The translations under genes were made by a program, and so were the position numbers. From positions 1 to 64,000 of the forward strand of contig NZ_JAHXBN010000018.1 of the NCBI RefSeq assembly GCF_019924045.1: 64,000 bases of DNA, in the 5' to 3' direction. Shown here in pieces: positions 35,252 through 44,544 of this stretch. This DNA comes from Dyadobacter fermentans (lineage in GTDB: Bacteria > Bacteroidota > Bacteroidia > Cytophagales > Spirosomataceae). The notes below the pieces were generated by a model. It had not been told where the DNA came from, did no database searches, and saw nothing but the letters and a program-made list of their open reading frames with translations. Every line of letters begins with the position of its first letter. The first letter of the stretch is position 1.

Positions 35252-36994
35252 TTACCTGTCAACGAGATCGCAATCCGTAACCAAACCATCGGCGGTCAGG
35301 TGGACGAGTATATAGGTGTCCGGCTGATTGGATTTCAATTGGTACGTCACTATTTCGCTTACGTCGCTTTCATGGCGCTGAATTCCCCGGCCTGCGACGT
35401 TTTCAGAATGCATAAAAGTTAACGATTTCAAAGTTTCCGGCTCCCGCATTCCTCCTGCAAAATCACGTTTGGCTCCCGAGCTGAGGCCGGTCGCTTCTTC
35501 CAGTATTTTGCCCCCTTTTACCATGGCCTGCAAAGCCACCATGATTTTAGGGGTGCGTGACGGATCGGGATCGACGTTGGTTTTGTGAGCAGCGGCGAGC
35601 GGCCCAATGCGCGGTACTTTTCGCTGGTATTTTTGGTCATTGTCTTCAAGCGTGAAGCCAATCACATTTCCCGCAGCGTCGGAATTGAAGATCACCGAAA
35701 CGTTGCGGTCAGTCGATGTAAACTTGTTATGAGCGACAGGCACAAATTCTTCATCGACAAAACCATCCTCCAAAGTAAAGAGCCGCTGATTTTCAGCCTT
35801 AAAAGTGACCATTCGATTGTTAAATAATTCATACCGGCCTTCGAATGCCTTTAAAGTGTTGGGATCCACATCCACCGCGACGGGTTTTGCGGTATGTACA
35901 GGAAATCCGGTCCAGTGGTAATAGTCAGCGATAAAATCAACAATCCTGTTCATCATATGCGAGTTATCATTCGCATTGATCATGATCGCAACGCCTTGAC
36001 CTTTGTCCGCACTGGCAGTAAGCAGCGCATCAAAACCCTCGTCGCGGCCATTATGGCCAAAGCGGAGCGTAGCACTGTCGCCCTGCAAAAAGACACCGAG
36101 TCCGTCCCTGTTTTTCTGATCGGTCAACATCTGGCGGGCCATGGCCTGGGACAATACATTTCCTGATTTTCCCGCATAAGCATTCTGGATTGCTATCGCG
36201 AATCGGGCCAGATCGGAAGAGGTGGTCCACAGTCCCGCTGCCGCCATCTCAGGATAGACGTGCCAGCGACCTTCCACTACACTTCGATTGTTGTAATGAC
36301 CGGTTGCCGTTATTTTGGCCAGTTCCGGAGGTAAAGGCTGCTGGTAGGTACTGTTTTTCATACCCAATGGCGAAAGCACAGTGTTTTTCATGAATTCCGG
36401 GAAATCAGTACCCGTGACGTCCGCCATCAGTTGCTGCATGACGGTATAACCGCCACCCGAATACCTCCAACGGGAGCCCGGAACAAAATCAACCCGAACC
36501 GGTGGTGTATTGGCTGGGGCTGTCCCATCGAGAATCTGAACTACCGAAGGGGTCTTCCCGCCCACAGCGTATCCCGGAAACCCGTGCACGGTAAGACCCG
36601 TAGTATGGCTGAGGAGCCCACGTAAGGTCACCTTCTTTTCATTTGTAAATTCATTATCAGGCACTTTCCAGCTTTTGAGTTTCACATTAACATCCTCATC
36701 CAGAGAAAGTTTACCCTTCTCAACAAGATACAGGGCTCCCATTGCCGCAACCGATTTGCTAACCGAGCCTGCCTGAAACAAGGTGTTCGTCGAGACAGGC
36801 AGCTTTCCCTCCTTATCAATAAATCCATATGCCTGAGCCTTCAAGATTTTTCCATCCTGAATGATAGCCAGCGACAAACCGGGAATACTCCGCTTCCGCA
36901 TCTGGTTCCGGATAAAATCGTCCAGATCATCCGCCTGGACCCGAAGTACTATCAGTAGAAAGGAAAGAATCAGAAAAAGGCGTTGGTTTTTCAT
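35252..36994 (-). CDS. Serine hydrolase, beta-lactamase / PBP class C family
   Basis: This is a 580-residue exported protein (signal peptide about 1-21). The beta-lactamase domain (about 23-350) has the SxxK motif SVSK (S77, K80), YSG (Y178-G180) in the place of YxN, and HNGRDEG in the place of KTG. A C-terminal domain of about 200 residues follows (FEGRYELFNNRMVTF...). Such proteins are usually esterases or D-amino-acid or cell-wall peptidases rather than true beta-lactamases. The activity here is not determined. Confidence 0.85.
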   Translation of the reverse strand: MKNQRLFLILSFLLIVLRVQADDLDDFIRNQMRKRSIPGLSLAIIQDGKILKAQAYGFIDKEGKLPVSTNTLFQAGSVSKSVAAMGALYLVEKGKLSLDEDVNVKLKSWKVPDNEFTNEKKVTLRGLLSHTTGLTVHGFPGYAVGGKTPSVVQILDGTAPANTPPVRVDFVPGSRWRYSGGGYTVMQQLMADVTGTDFPEFMKNTVLSPLGMKNSTYQQPLPPELAKITATGHYNNRSVVEGRWHVYPEMAAAGLWTTSSDLARFAIAIQNAYAGKSGNVLSQAMARQMLTDQKNRDGLGVFLQGDSATLRFGHNGRDEGFDALLTASADKGQGVAIMINANDNSHMMNRIVDFIADYYHWTGFPVHTAKPVAVDVDPNTLKAFEGRYELFNNRMVTFKAENQRLFTLEDGFVDEEFVPVAHNKFTSTDRNVSVIFNSDAAGNVIGFTLEDNDQKYQRKVPRIGPLAAAHKTNVDPDPSRTPKIMVALQAMVKGGKILEEATGLSSGAKRDFAGGMREPETLKSLTFMHSENVAGRGIQRHESDVSEIVTYQLKSNQPDTYILVHLTADGLVTDCDLVDR

Positions 36995-37038
36995 GGATGG
37001 TTTGGTAAGAATGGTTATTTGTTTTCAAGAACTTCGCC

Positions 37039-37098
37039 ACTGCGGTGGCCGCCATTGCGCTGGCCGCCATTGCGCTGGGCCGCCATTGCGGTGGCCGC
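37039..37098. repeat. 15-bp tandem repeat, about four copies
   Basis: The unit ATTGCGCTGGCCGCC is repeated with small changes at 37039-37053, 37054-37068, 37069-37084 (one extra G) and 37085-37098 (partial). It begins some 45 bp upstream of the serine hydrolase start. It is far more GC-rich than its surroundings and can form CCACTGCGGTGG-like and GGCC-containing hairpins. Confidence 0.7.
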
Positions 37099-37286
37099 AA
37101 ATCTAAAAAGCTTTTAACCTCGCTTCTGTTAACAGCCTGTAAAAGAAGGTTAATGAAATGTAAATGTTGCTATCGCGAGATCTGATCAGCTGCAAGACCG
37201 TGAAGGGGAAAGAAAGATTTTGATATATGATTTCGCGCGATGGAGATATTTTTTGGATATCAGAGACGATTATTGAATCACTGAAA

Positions 37287-37294
37287 TAACTTTG
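37287..37294 (+). promoter_or_regulatory. Candidate -7 promoter element for the acyltransferase-like gene
   Basis: TAACTTTG fits TAnnTTTG and lies 55 bp upstream of the chosen start at 37349. No good -33 TTTG was seen at the usual spacing. Confidence 0.4.
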
Positions 37295-37348
37295 TTCCTC
37301 TTAAGTGCTCATTGCGATAGATTTGAAGCATTCATCCAAATCAAACCG

Positions 37349-38533
37349 ATGGACAATCTCGCTAAGAACAGAATAACCTCCATTGATCTGCTTCGCGGCA
37401 CGGTCATGATCATCATGGCGCTTGACCATGTAAGGGATTACTTGTTCACGGATTCCTTTTTCTACGATCCCTTAGATCTCGCCAGGACGAGCGGCGCTGT
37501 GTTTTTCACCCGTTGGATCACTCATTTCTGCGCACCGATATTCATGCTGCTGGCCGGCACGTCCGCTTTCCTGATCGGTCAGCGAAAGAGCAAGCAAGAA
37601 CTAAGCGGGTTTCTGCTAAAAAGGGGCATTTGGCTGATCGTGCTGGAACTGACCGTGATCAACCTCGGATGGAACTTTAACCTGGCATTTCCCATGTTCT
37701 TTTTCATCACCATCTGGGCGCTCGGCCTCAGCATGATAATTCTCGCAGCCTTTGTCTATCTGCCGGTTAGGGTAATCCTGCCGGTTTGTCTGGTGATCAT
37801 CGCCGGACACGACCTGCTCGACGACGTTCATTTTGACGGTAATTCATTCCCCTCTTTCCTTTGGTCATTGTTGCATGATCAACGGTTCTTTACCTGGAAC
37901 GACAGGATGTTTCTGGTCGGTTATCCCATCGTTCCGCTTCTGGCGGTTATGCCGCTGGGCTATTGCCTGGGCACCTGGTACACGGCCGGCTATGATGTTA
38001 CCAAAAGACAACGCCATTTAAAATGGACAGGCCTCATCGCTTTGGCCGCTTTCATACTGATACGCCTGCTCAACGCCTACGGCGACCCAATACCATGGAC
38101 CGTGCAAAAAGATACCTTTTTCACCTTTCTATCATTCATTAACGTCAACAAATACCCTCCATCACTTTCGTACCTGCTGCTCACGTTGGGCGTTGCGAGC
38201 CTGTTTCTCTCTGTTACGGAGCGGTTAAAAGGGCCTGCTGTAAAGGTGATCTCGGTGTACGGCAGAGTCCCCATGTTCTATTACCTGGTCCACATCTACG
38301 TAATCCACGCGATGGCGATGCTCGCATCGGCACTAACGACCGGACAAGACTGGCGGCGATGGATACTGACCAAGCCGATCTGGTTCACCGAAGATTTAAA
38401 GGGTTATGGTTTCTCCCTGCCTACCGCTTATTTGATCTGGATATTTGTGGTAATCGGTCTATATCCTTTGTGCAAACGATACGACGCTTATAAACAAGCG
38501 CACAAAGACAAATGGTGGCTGAGTTATTTGTAA
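37349..38533 (+). CDS. DUF1624 / heparan-alpha-glucosaminide acetyltransferase-like membrane protein
   Basis: The ATG at 37349 (MDNLAKNRITSIDLLRG) gives 394 residues; the frame is open back to 37292 but the family start RI.SIDLLRG favours the inner ATG. About ten membrane helices are visible. RITSIDLLRGTVMIIMALDHVRDY and the following THFCAPIFMLLAGTSAFL are diagnostic of the DUF1624/HGSNAT-like acyltransferase group. The likely role is acyl transfer to a cell-envelope sugar across the membrane, not proven. Confidence 0.85.
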   Translation: MDNLAKNRITSIDLLRGTVMIIMALDHVRDYLFTDSFFYDPLDLARTSGAVFFTRWITHFCAPIFMLLAGTSAFLIGQRKSKQELSGFLLKRGIWLIVLELTVINLGWNFNLAFPMFFFITIWALGLSMIILAAFVYLPVRVILPVCLVIIAGHDLLDDVHFDGNSFPSFLWSLLHDQRFFTWNDRMFLVGYPIVPLLAVMPLGYCLGTWYTAGYDVTKRQRHLKWTGLIALAAFILIRLLNAYGDPIPWTVQKDTFFTFLSFINVNKYPPSLSYLLLTLGVASLFLSVTERLKGPAVKVISVYGRVPMFYYLVHIYVIHAMAMLASALTTGQDWRRWILTKPIWFTEDLKGYGFSLPTAYLIWIFVVIGLYPLCKRYDAYKQAHKDKWWLSYL

Positions 38534-38541
38534 GCCTGTTA

Positions 38542-38555
38542 GCCGGGCGCCCGGC
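38542..38555. terminator. Palindrome between convergent genes
   Basis: The 14-bp perfect palindrome GCCGGGCGCCCGGC lies between two convergent stops (38533 and 38568). As RNA it would be a 5-bp stem with a 4-base loop. There is no T run on either side, so a terminator role is only suggested by position. Confidence 0.35.
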
Positions 38556-38567
38556 ATGAGCAACTCG

Positions 38568-38972
38568 TTAGCTTATGGCCTTGCGGCGCCTCTTGCTTCG
38601 CGCTCTGGATGCAAAAAAGCCGAACAGCAGGCACAGCACGGCGAATGCGGATACGTTGATCCAGGTTTCCAGGTAATGAAGGAAGCCCTGCTCAGGTTCA
38701 ACGTATCGGACGAACACAACGACGCCGGCCAATGATGAAAAGAAAAATGAAAGAAAAGACATTCTAAACAAATCCAGCCGGTTGCCTTTTACCGACTGAC
38801 TATATATCCACCTTCCAATATAAACGTTCACTATCACAGTGATAAAGGTAAAAATTGCCATCCCGAGCCTATTGGGCGACAATCCCGCATATATCGTCAA
38901 TACACTCGCAGCCAGCGCAACCATGCAAAACACAATATGCCTGACCGCATTATCTCTGAGTCTCCCATCCAT
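38568..38972 (-). CDS. Small four-helix membrane protein
   Basis: This is a 134-residue protein with four hydrophobic helices (about 10-30, 36-54, 68-88, 100-122) and a strongly basic C-terminus (RARSKRRRK). The positive tail suggests the C-terminus is cytoplasmic. I do not recognise the family. It stands alone between a convergent acyltransferase-like gene and a lipoprotein gene. Confidence 0.6.
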   Translation of the reverse strand: MDGRLRDNAVRHIVFCMVALAASVLTIYAGLSPNRLGMAIFTFITVIVNVYIGRWIYSQSVKGNRLDLFRMSFLSFFFSSLAGVVVFVRYVEPEQGFLHYLETWINVSAFAVLCLLFGFFASRARSKRRRKAIS

Positions 38973-39039
38973 AAATGCTTACCGGAATTTATCTTTTGTT
39001 GAAGGCCTTTCGAACCTACCATGATCTCGTTGACCGGCA

Positions 39040-39474
39040 CTATTCTTCTCTCATATATTTCAATCTTACTGAGCAGTATTCGGTGACGATTTCGTTAGCA
39101 GATCGCTGATTGATTTTAAAGTACTCGGGGCATGTGACGCCCGTCATACCCGTACAGTCCATCGTTCTGGGGATCGGAGCATGGGGCTTTACTTCGATCA
39201 CTTGATTGTTTAGTAAATAGGTGTTGGGAGTGCCGCACGGCTGCATTCCGTCTTCTTCAAGCATCACGCCATCAAACCGAAAAATGATCACCCTTGACAA
39301 CTCTCTGGGTATGGGACCGGTGGCGATCGAATCGCCCATCAATTTGGTATATTCCACCGATCGCCATTTGCCTGCAATGCCCGAAATCTCCGGGGATATT
39401 TCTTCGGGCGCATCTTTTTTACAGTTCGTAAGTGCAAAGCCCAGCAAAATCAAAAGTATAGTTCTACTCATCAA
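39040..39474 (-). CDS. Small lipoprotein, lipocalin-like
   Basis: This 144-residue protein has a lipobox ALTNC (C18). The mature part begins ISGIAGKWRSVEY and continues in short beta-strand-like segments with four Cys (MQPCGTP, MDCTGM, VTCPEY, EYCSV). The GKW start resembles lipocalin-like domains of Bacteroidota. The Cys may form two disulfides. Function is unknown. Confidence 0.6.
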   Translation of the reverse strand: MMSRTILLILLGFALTNCKKDAPEEISPEISGIAGKWRSVEYTKLMGDSIATGPIPRELSRVIIFRFDGVMLEEDGMQPCGTPNTYLLNNQVIEVKPHAPIPRTMDCTGMTGVTCPEYFKINQRSANEIVTEYCSVRLKYMREE

Positions 39475-39593
39475 TATTCATTTCGTTTAAAACCGCATCA
39501 ATTTCCGACGAACTTTGCCTAAAACCAAACCGGCGTTAAAGCTCCAAGTACTGCGCTCGATAAATGTCCCGCGTCTGCGCGCAGGTCAGGCTG

Positions 39594-42500
39594 TCATTGA
39601 ACCTGGATTAACTGCACGCCGTGCACCGGACGACCATCCGCCGTGACGCCTTGTATCAGCACACGCAGCGTACGCACTTTGTCCGATAGCGGAAAACGGA
39701 GTTGGCTTTGTCCTTTGCTATCGGTTACCATAAGCGGTTTCCAGTAGAGCACATCCCGATCGTCAACGGACGCGGAAGCGTTGCTGCCCGACATCTCCGA
39801 ATCATAACGAGGTACATAAAATTCACGCTGCACGGACGGATAACCCACAAATTGAACCGGCTTCGTACTATCTGTCGGTTTCGCATTTACCTGCATGGAT
39901 CTTGCGTTTTTAGTATAAAATGCAATCACGCCATTCCCACCCTGAACGCCATAGATGCCGACTGTACTCGCATTTTTTAAAACTTCTATGCGTTCGATGT
40001 CCCTTGCATTGAAGTTCATCAATGCGGTTCCGTCCGGATCCTGAATGCGCACGCCATCCATCAGAAATAAAGGTTGCGTGCCACTTTTGAGACTGTTCAG
40101 GCCCCGGATAATTACTTTGTATCCTGGTGGTGCCGGCGGCCCCGTCGGTGTTCCGACAGTTCTCGAAACGCTTACGCCTGCGAATCGCCCCTGAACCATT
40201 TCATACAGGTTTGCATAAACCGGGGACTTTTCGTCAAATACCGCAACCGCATCTGCCGCATTGTGCAAACTGCGCGCCTGGACGTCCTCGGGCCTCTCCC
40301 CGGGCTTTCTTGCTTTCACGGTTACTTCACGCAGCTCTTTTGCCGTTTTGTCCCGGTAAAAGTCGGCATTCGCTTCCTGCCTGCTTCTGGCAGCTTCCAA
40401 TTCGGGCCGCAATGCCGACCAGCCTTGCTTTGTCGCTACTTTGCCCGCTTCCCATAATCTGCCAGGATCTTCCCGGATCAAAAAGGTTTCGACAACAGGG
40501 ATATGTCTTGATTTGTCGTCTGCGATTTGCACCATTAACTGAACCGTGTCCGTGACGACCAGCCCCGGTAGCCGAAAGCGTCCCTGCTGATCGGCAACCG
40601 CCGACTTTACAAACGACTGCCCTGGGCCTGTCGACGCGACGGTGATCTGTGCGCCGGGAATTGGCCCATGCTTCGTATTCAAAATGCGGCCGCTGAACGA
40701 CATGCCACCGGGCAGTTCAGCGCCCGACATGCCGTTGACCCGCCGCCAACCTTGTGTCATAAGCAGATCGTCCAGGCGCCGGCGGGTATCTGCAGTCTGG
40801 TTTGAGAGGTAATCGTTGGGGCGTTCGATCCGCCCCCGAAGGTCTCCGGTTAGCAGCAAATGGGCAGGCATGGCAGCTTCGTTCGTATCGCCAGGCACTT
40901 GGCCGGCATCGGTGATCGAAGCCGACAAGGCGGCCGACGCCGGTGCTCCGTTATCATCCAGGCTGACGCTCATAATCACCTGTTCACGAGGTTGATACCG
41001 GGCTTTATTCAACCCCACTCCTACGCGCACCGGCGCTGCGGCAGGCGGGACAAACACCAATCGCTCCGCTTGCGGACTGCCGCCGGCATCGTACAAGGTG
41101 ACTTGCGTGATACCCGGCAGCCAGCCTGTCATGGGTAAACTTATTTTTGCCAGCCCATTCCGCAATAAAACCTTCCGCTGGTCTGCAACATGGCCTCGTT
41201 GCTGGACCAGGATATGCACAGAGTCGGTCGCAACACGGTTCGTACTCATGATCGTCAACGCGATGCGGGTCGTATCGCTCACCGCATCGGCCGAAAATAC
41301 CACCCCTTCCGAGTCAGGCTTAGGTAAAGGAATATGATTTAATTGATTGTTGTACACCACATCGGCATAGTAAGTCCGCTGCGCTTCTGGCTGTATGGTC
41401 AGGCTTGTCATTCCCAGCTGGTTGGTCTTAAAACGGGCCACTTCCTTTCCTGACTCGTCGACAATACGACCGTCGATCGCCAGGCCGGAACCGTCGGGCT
41501 GAACAATTTTGACCCCCAGGCGGGCCGGTAGTCCGGAAATCCATCGACCGCCCTCGGGTAAAATCTGAATGTCCGGCGCCTTGGCGGCAGAATCGCCATT
41601 CCCCGGCAACTCGCCGCGCAGTAGGTTATAAATGGCCACAAACCGTTCGAATGCGGGCCGTTTGTGATCTTCGTCCTCGTCGGTATAGGCACGCAACCTG
41701 TACGTTCCCGTGGCAAGGGTATCGGACAAGCGGAACTTGCCCTGGCCACGGCCATCGGTAACCTTCATCCACTGGTGCTGGACGAGTGTCCCGGCAGATG
41801 TCAACAGGTCGACCTGCATGGCTGTTTCACCCTCGATTCGCTCGTGACTGGCCGCGTCGAGCAGATAGGCGCTCATCCAAAGCTCATCACCGGTGGCATA
41901 TATCGGTTTATCAATGTGTACAAACACTGCGGGCGACTGAAACCTGAACCGTTTGTTGAACGCGGTACTGATACGTTCCGTTAAACTATCTGCTGGTGCA
42001 AGTTTACCCTGTGTGGCAACCGGACCCGTTAAAAGGGCCTTTTTTTCGTCGCCGTCCGGTTTCCAGTCGGCTGGCAGCATCGTCGACAGGCGGTCGGCGG
42101 CCATGGAGCCTTCCGTTTCCATTCCTTCGGGTATGGTAACGACCCCGTCGGCTGTCATTTGCATTTGGCCGCTGGGCAACCTTATTTCCGTATATGCGTA
42201 GCGGGCATCGGGGTACGGCGAAAAGGCCGAGGTCGCGTTCGTGTAGAAAACGACCAGTTTCATAGGAGAAACCAACCTGCGTTCGGTTGGTAACCGGCCT
42301 GGTTGAACCAATGCGGATACTTTAACAGGTACCAACCGTTTGTATTCGTTGATGGCGGCGGCGAGGGTAATCGTGCGGCGATCGGTAAGCAACGACTTAG
42401 TGGCATCTTCCTGATAAACCAGAAAACCAGCCTGCTCCAATGTGTTGCTGATCAGGCTGGCCATCAAATGCCTGCTCGATCCCTTGTAGGCGGTAAGCCT

Positions 42501-43157
42501 GTTACGCCGGAACCGTTCTGCCTCGCGTTCATTTGCGGGTTTTATTTCTTCAAAACGGGCAGTGCCTGCTGAATACACCTTTCCCGAACTGGCATCGAAA
42601 TGTTGCAATGCATAAATCAGCCGGTAACCCAGCGCCAGATTATCAATAATTAGCGGCGCATCGGCCGTCGCGTACAAATGACCCTTATCTTCCTTAAAAT
42701 TCAGTACTTCACTGTTTATAAGCACACATTGCCCGCCGAACGGCTCTCCGAAAAGTTGTTTTTTGAACTGGCGTAAATGCCGGTCCCAGCCTTTCGGATT
42801 GCCCCGAATGGTCACAGCGTCCAGCATTTGCACATTCGGTCGCAGCTGAAAATTCGCTTTTTGTGCAGATCCATTCTCAAACCGGATCTTTTGAGACACA
42901 GAAAGGTAGCCGACAAATGAAACGGCTATTTCAACCGTTCCCAACGGAATGCCGCGGAGCAAATATGCGCCCTTTTCGTCGGTAACAGCGCCTTGCGAGC
43001 TGCCATTTACATACACATTGGCGAACGGCATCGGTTGCCCGGTGGCGGCGTCCGTCACGAGGCCGGAAAGTGTTGCCGTCTTTTGGCTATATGAAACCAG
43101 GGACGTGCCAACCAGTAGAACGACGGTTATCCAGATAAAAAATGAGAAGCAGCGCAT
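39594..43157 (-). CDS. Exported fusion: carboxypeptidase-regulatory-like, MG2 and TonB-plug domains, no barrel
   Basis: This is a 1187-residue protein with a signal peptide (about 1-25). The order is: carboxypeptidase-regulatory-like domain (about 27-110); a Bacteroidota-typical region with WDRHLRQFKKQLFGE, VLNFKED and GSSRHLMASLISNTLE (about 125-260); an alpha-2-macroglobulin-type MG2 domain (FVHIDKPIYATGDELWMSAY, about 415-515); further beta domains; a second carboxypeptidase-like domain (about 860-930); and a TonB-receptor plug (VIIRGLNSLKSGTQPLFLMDGVRI, then GIYGVQGGNGVIAFYT, about 1010-1120). It ends about 70 residues later with no room for a barrel. The role is unknown; a surface or periplasmic docking protein is conceivable. 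Confidence 0.8.
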   Translation of the reverse strand: MRCFSFFIWITVVLLVGTSLVSYSQKTATLSGLVTDAATGQPMPFANVYVNGSSQGAVTDEKGAYLLRGIPLGTVEIAVSFVGYLSVSQKIRFENGSAQKANFQLRPNVQMLDAVTIRGNPKGWDRHLRQFKKQLFGEPFGGQCVLINSEVLNFKEDKGHLYATADAPLIIDNLALGYRLIYALQHFDASSGKVYSAGTARFEEIKPANEREAERFRRNRLTAYKGSSRHLMASLISNTLEQAGFLVYQEDATKSLLTDRRTITLAAAINEYKRLVPVKVSALVQPGRLPTERRLVSPMKLVVFYTNATSAFSPYPDARYAYTEIRLPSGQMQMTADGVVTIPEGMETEGSMAADRLSTMLPADWKPDGDEKKALLTGPVATQGKLAPADSLTERISTAFNKRFRFQSPAVFVHIDKPIYATGDELWMSAYLLDAASHERIEGETAMQVDLLTSAGTLVQHQWMKVTDGRGQGKFRLSDTLATGTYRLRAYTDEDEDHKRPAFERFVAIYNLLRGELPGNGDSAAKAPDIQILPEGGRWISGLPARLGVKIVQPDGSGLAIDGRIVDESGKEVARFKTNQLGMTSLTIQPEAQRTYYADVVYNNQLNHIPLPKPDSEGVVFSADAVSDTTRIALTIMSTNRVATDSVHILVQQRGHVADQRKVLLRNGLAKISLPMTGWLPGITQVTLYDAGGSPQAERLVFVPPAAAPVRVGVGLNKARYQPREQVIMSVSLDDNGAPASAALSASITDAGQVPGDTNEAAMPAHLLLTGDLRGRIERPNDYLSNQTADTRRRLDDLLMTQGWRRVNGMSGAELPGGMSFSGRILNTKHGPIPGAQITVASTGPGQSFVKSAVADQQGRFRLPGLVVTDTVQLMVQIADDKSRHIPVVETFLIREDPGRLWEAGKVATKQGWSALRPELEAARSRQEANADFYRDKTAKELREVTVKARKPGERPEDVQARSLHNAADAVAVFDEKSPVYANLYEMVQGRFAGVSVSRTVGTPTGPPAPPGYKVIIRGLNSLKSGTQPLFLMDGVRIQDPDGTALMNFNARDIERIEVLKNASTVGIYGVQGGNGVIAFYTKNARSMQVNAKPTDSTKPVQFVGYPSVQREFYVPRYDSEMSGSNASASVDDRDVLYWKPLMVTDSKGQSQLRFPLSDKVRTLRVLIQGVTADGRPVHGVQLIQVQ

Positions 43158-43549
43158 AGCGAGTAAGTTACCATCTGAAAAGTCACCTGATAAACAATTA
43201 TAATTATGAAACCAGGAAATCTAACGGCCGTTCGTCACCGCTACAATCACTTCCATGTTGATTATTTGCGACTGGTTTTTTACAGATTATCCGGGTTATG
43301 AACTTGAATCTTGCGTTAAAGCTGAAAGAGTGAAATAGTTTGAAGCCAACCGGAACGATCTTCGAAAATTACTATTGAAATAAAAAACAACATCCATACA
43401 ACCTTTTAATCGAGGAACTGCCTCTTTCTTAAAATATATGAATTAAACATAGAAATGATACTCGTTGCTGTACCGTTTAATAAGGTGATTCCTACACTGT
43501 ATAAAAACAATCCGCAGATCATTTTTATGCGAGTTTAATCTACCATTGA
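43158..43549. other. Divergent promoter region, no gene seen
   Basis: About 390 AT-rich bases between the MG2/plug fusion and the DUF4249 gene. It contains a 10-bp palindrome AACGGCCGTT (43223-43232). No clear promoter box match or ORF was recognised. Confidence 0.5.
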
Positions 43550-44515
43550 ATGAAACATTTTGTTACGTTATTCTTCTTCCAATTCATTTTTTTCGGTTGT
43601 GTATCGGAGGTAAATTTGTCGCCTGCAAAAGGTGAAATAAAAGTCGTCATCGAGGGTGTAATCACCGATGAAGAATATGACAGAGATTTTCAGGAAAAGT
43701 ACCGCCAGGAAGATCAGGGGAATTACGTTCGGCTAACGTACAGCGACCCGGTGAATAATTTTGTCCCTTACGAAATTTCGCCGGATGGAAACCATTATAC
43801 GCGGGATAGGACCAAAGCAATTCGGAATGCATTAGTGATAATCCGCGACGACCTCGGCAAGGCCGACACCCTTAAACCCGATTCTGCACAGCGGGAGCCA
43901 TTCTATGGTTATTACACGTCTAAAGAATTGTATTGTAAGGCCGGCAGAACCTATGAGCTTTACGTAAAAATTAAAGATAAAGAGTACACAGCCACAGCTT
44001 TTATGCCTCCTGTTCCGAAACTTGACTCGGTTTCAACGGTCTTCATCAACAGAGGCATACATAAATTCTCCGGCGATGTACCATTATTCTATTTTCGGAA
44101 TAACTTAGCTGTAAAAGAGTATTTTCTTCCCAAGATTACAGTTGTTCCTCAATACACCGATATCCAGATACCGCCGTTCTTTCATTTTTCGGAAAGCCCG
44201 GATCGGATCTGGAATTATGAAGTTTTAAGCGACGATCATTTGCCCGCTTACATTAACGGGTACATGCTGAAACTGGGAACAACATCATCCAGCTATTTCA
44301 CCTATTCCTTATCGAAGAACGTCATTTATGATGCTTGCCTCTATTCACTTACCAAAGAAGCCTACGACTATTACAGCGTGCTGATCAGCGCATTTCAAAA
44401 CGACGGCGGAGCGTATTCTCCCTCTCCGGCGTCGCCCCCGACTAATATTAAAGGAGGAGCTCTCGGTTTTTTTAATGCCTCTTCGGCCTCGATCAGGCGC
44501 TTCATTGTCAAATAA
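43550..44515 (+). CDS. DUF4249 family lipoprotein
   Basis: This is a 321-residue protein with a lipobox IFFGC (C17). The domain begins VIEGVITDEEYDRD and has the DUF4249 features VRLTYSDPVNNF, ALVIIRDDLGKADTL, YYTSKELYCKAGRTYELYVKIKDKEYTA and the end EAYDYYSVLISAFQNDGGAYSPSPASPPTNI. Members sit next to TonB-dependent receptors and are thought to be their surface partner. The receptor gene starts 29 bp downstream, so they form one operon. Confidence 0.9.
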   Translation: MKHFVTLFFFQFIFFGCVSEVNLSPAKGEIKVVIEGVITDEEYDRDFQEKYRQEDQGNYVRLTYSDPVNNFVPYEISPDGNHYTRDRTKAIRNALVIIRDDLGKADTLKPDSAQREPFYGYYTSKELYCKAGRTYELYVKIKDKEYTATAFMPPVPKLDSVSTVFINRGIHKFSGDVPLFYFRNNLAVKEYFLPKITVVPQYTDIQIPPFFHFSESPDRIWNYEVLSDDHLPAYINGYMLKLGTTSSSYFTYSLSKNVIYDACLYSLTKEAYDYYSVLISAFQNDGGAYSPSPASPPTNIKGGALGFFNASSASIRRFIVK

Positions 44516-44544
44516 AGCTGCTACAAAGCCATCACATTCTATTC

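Larger units (their letters stand above)
36995..37348. other. Intergenic region with tandem repeat and promoter
   Basis: This 350-bp region separates the divergent serine hydrolase and acyltransferase-like genes. It holds a GC-rich tandem repeat (37039-37098) and a Bacteroidota -7 box (37287-37294). Nothing else was recognised. Confidence 0.5.

Noticed and set aside
35252..36994. Antibiotic-resistance beta-lactamase
   Set aside because: The SxxK serine-hydrolase fold is clear, but the YSG and HNG variants and a 200-residue C-terminal domain point to an esterase or peptidase type.
43223..43232. Palindrome AACGGCCGTT
   Set aside because: A lone 10-bp palindrome is expected by chance in a window of this size, and it has no second copy nearby.
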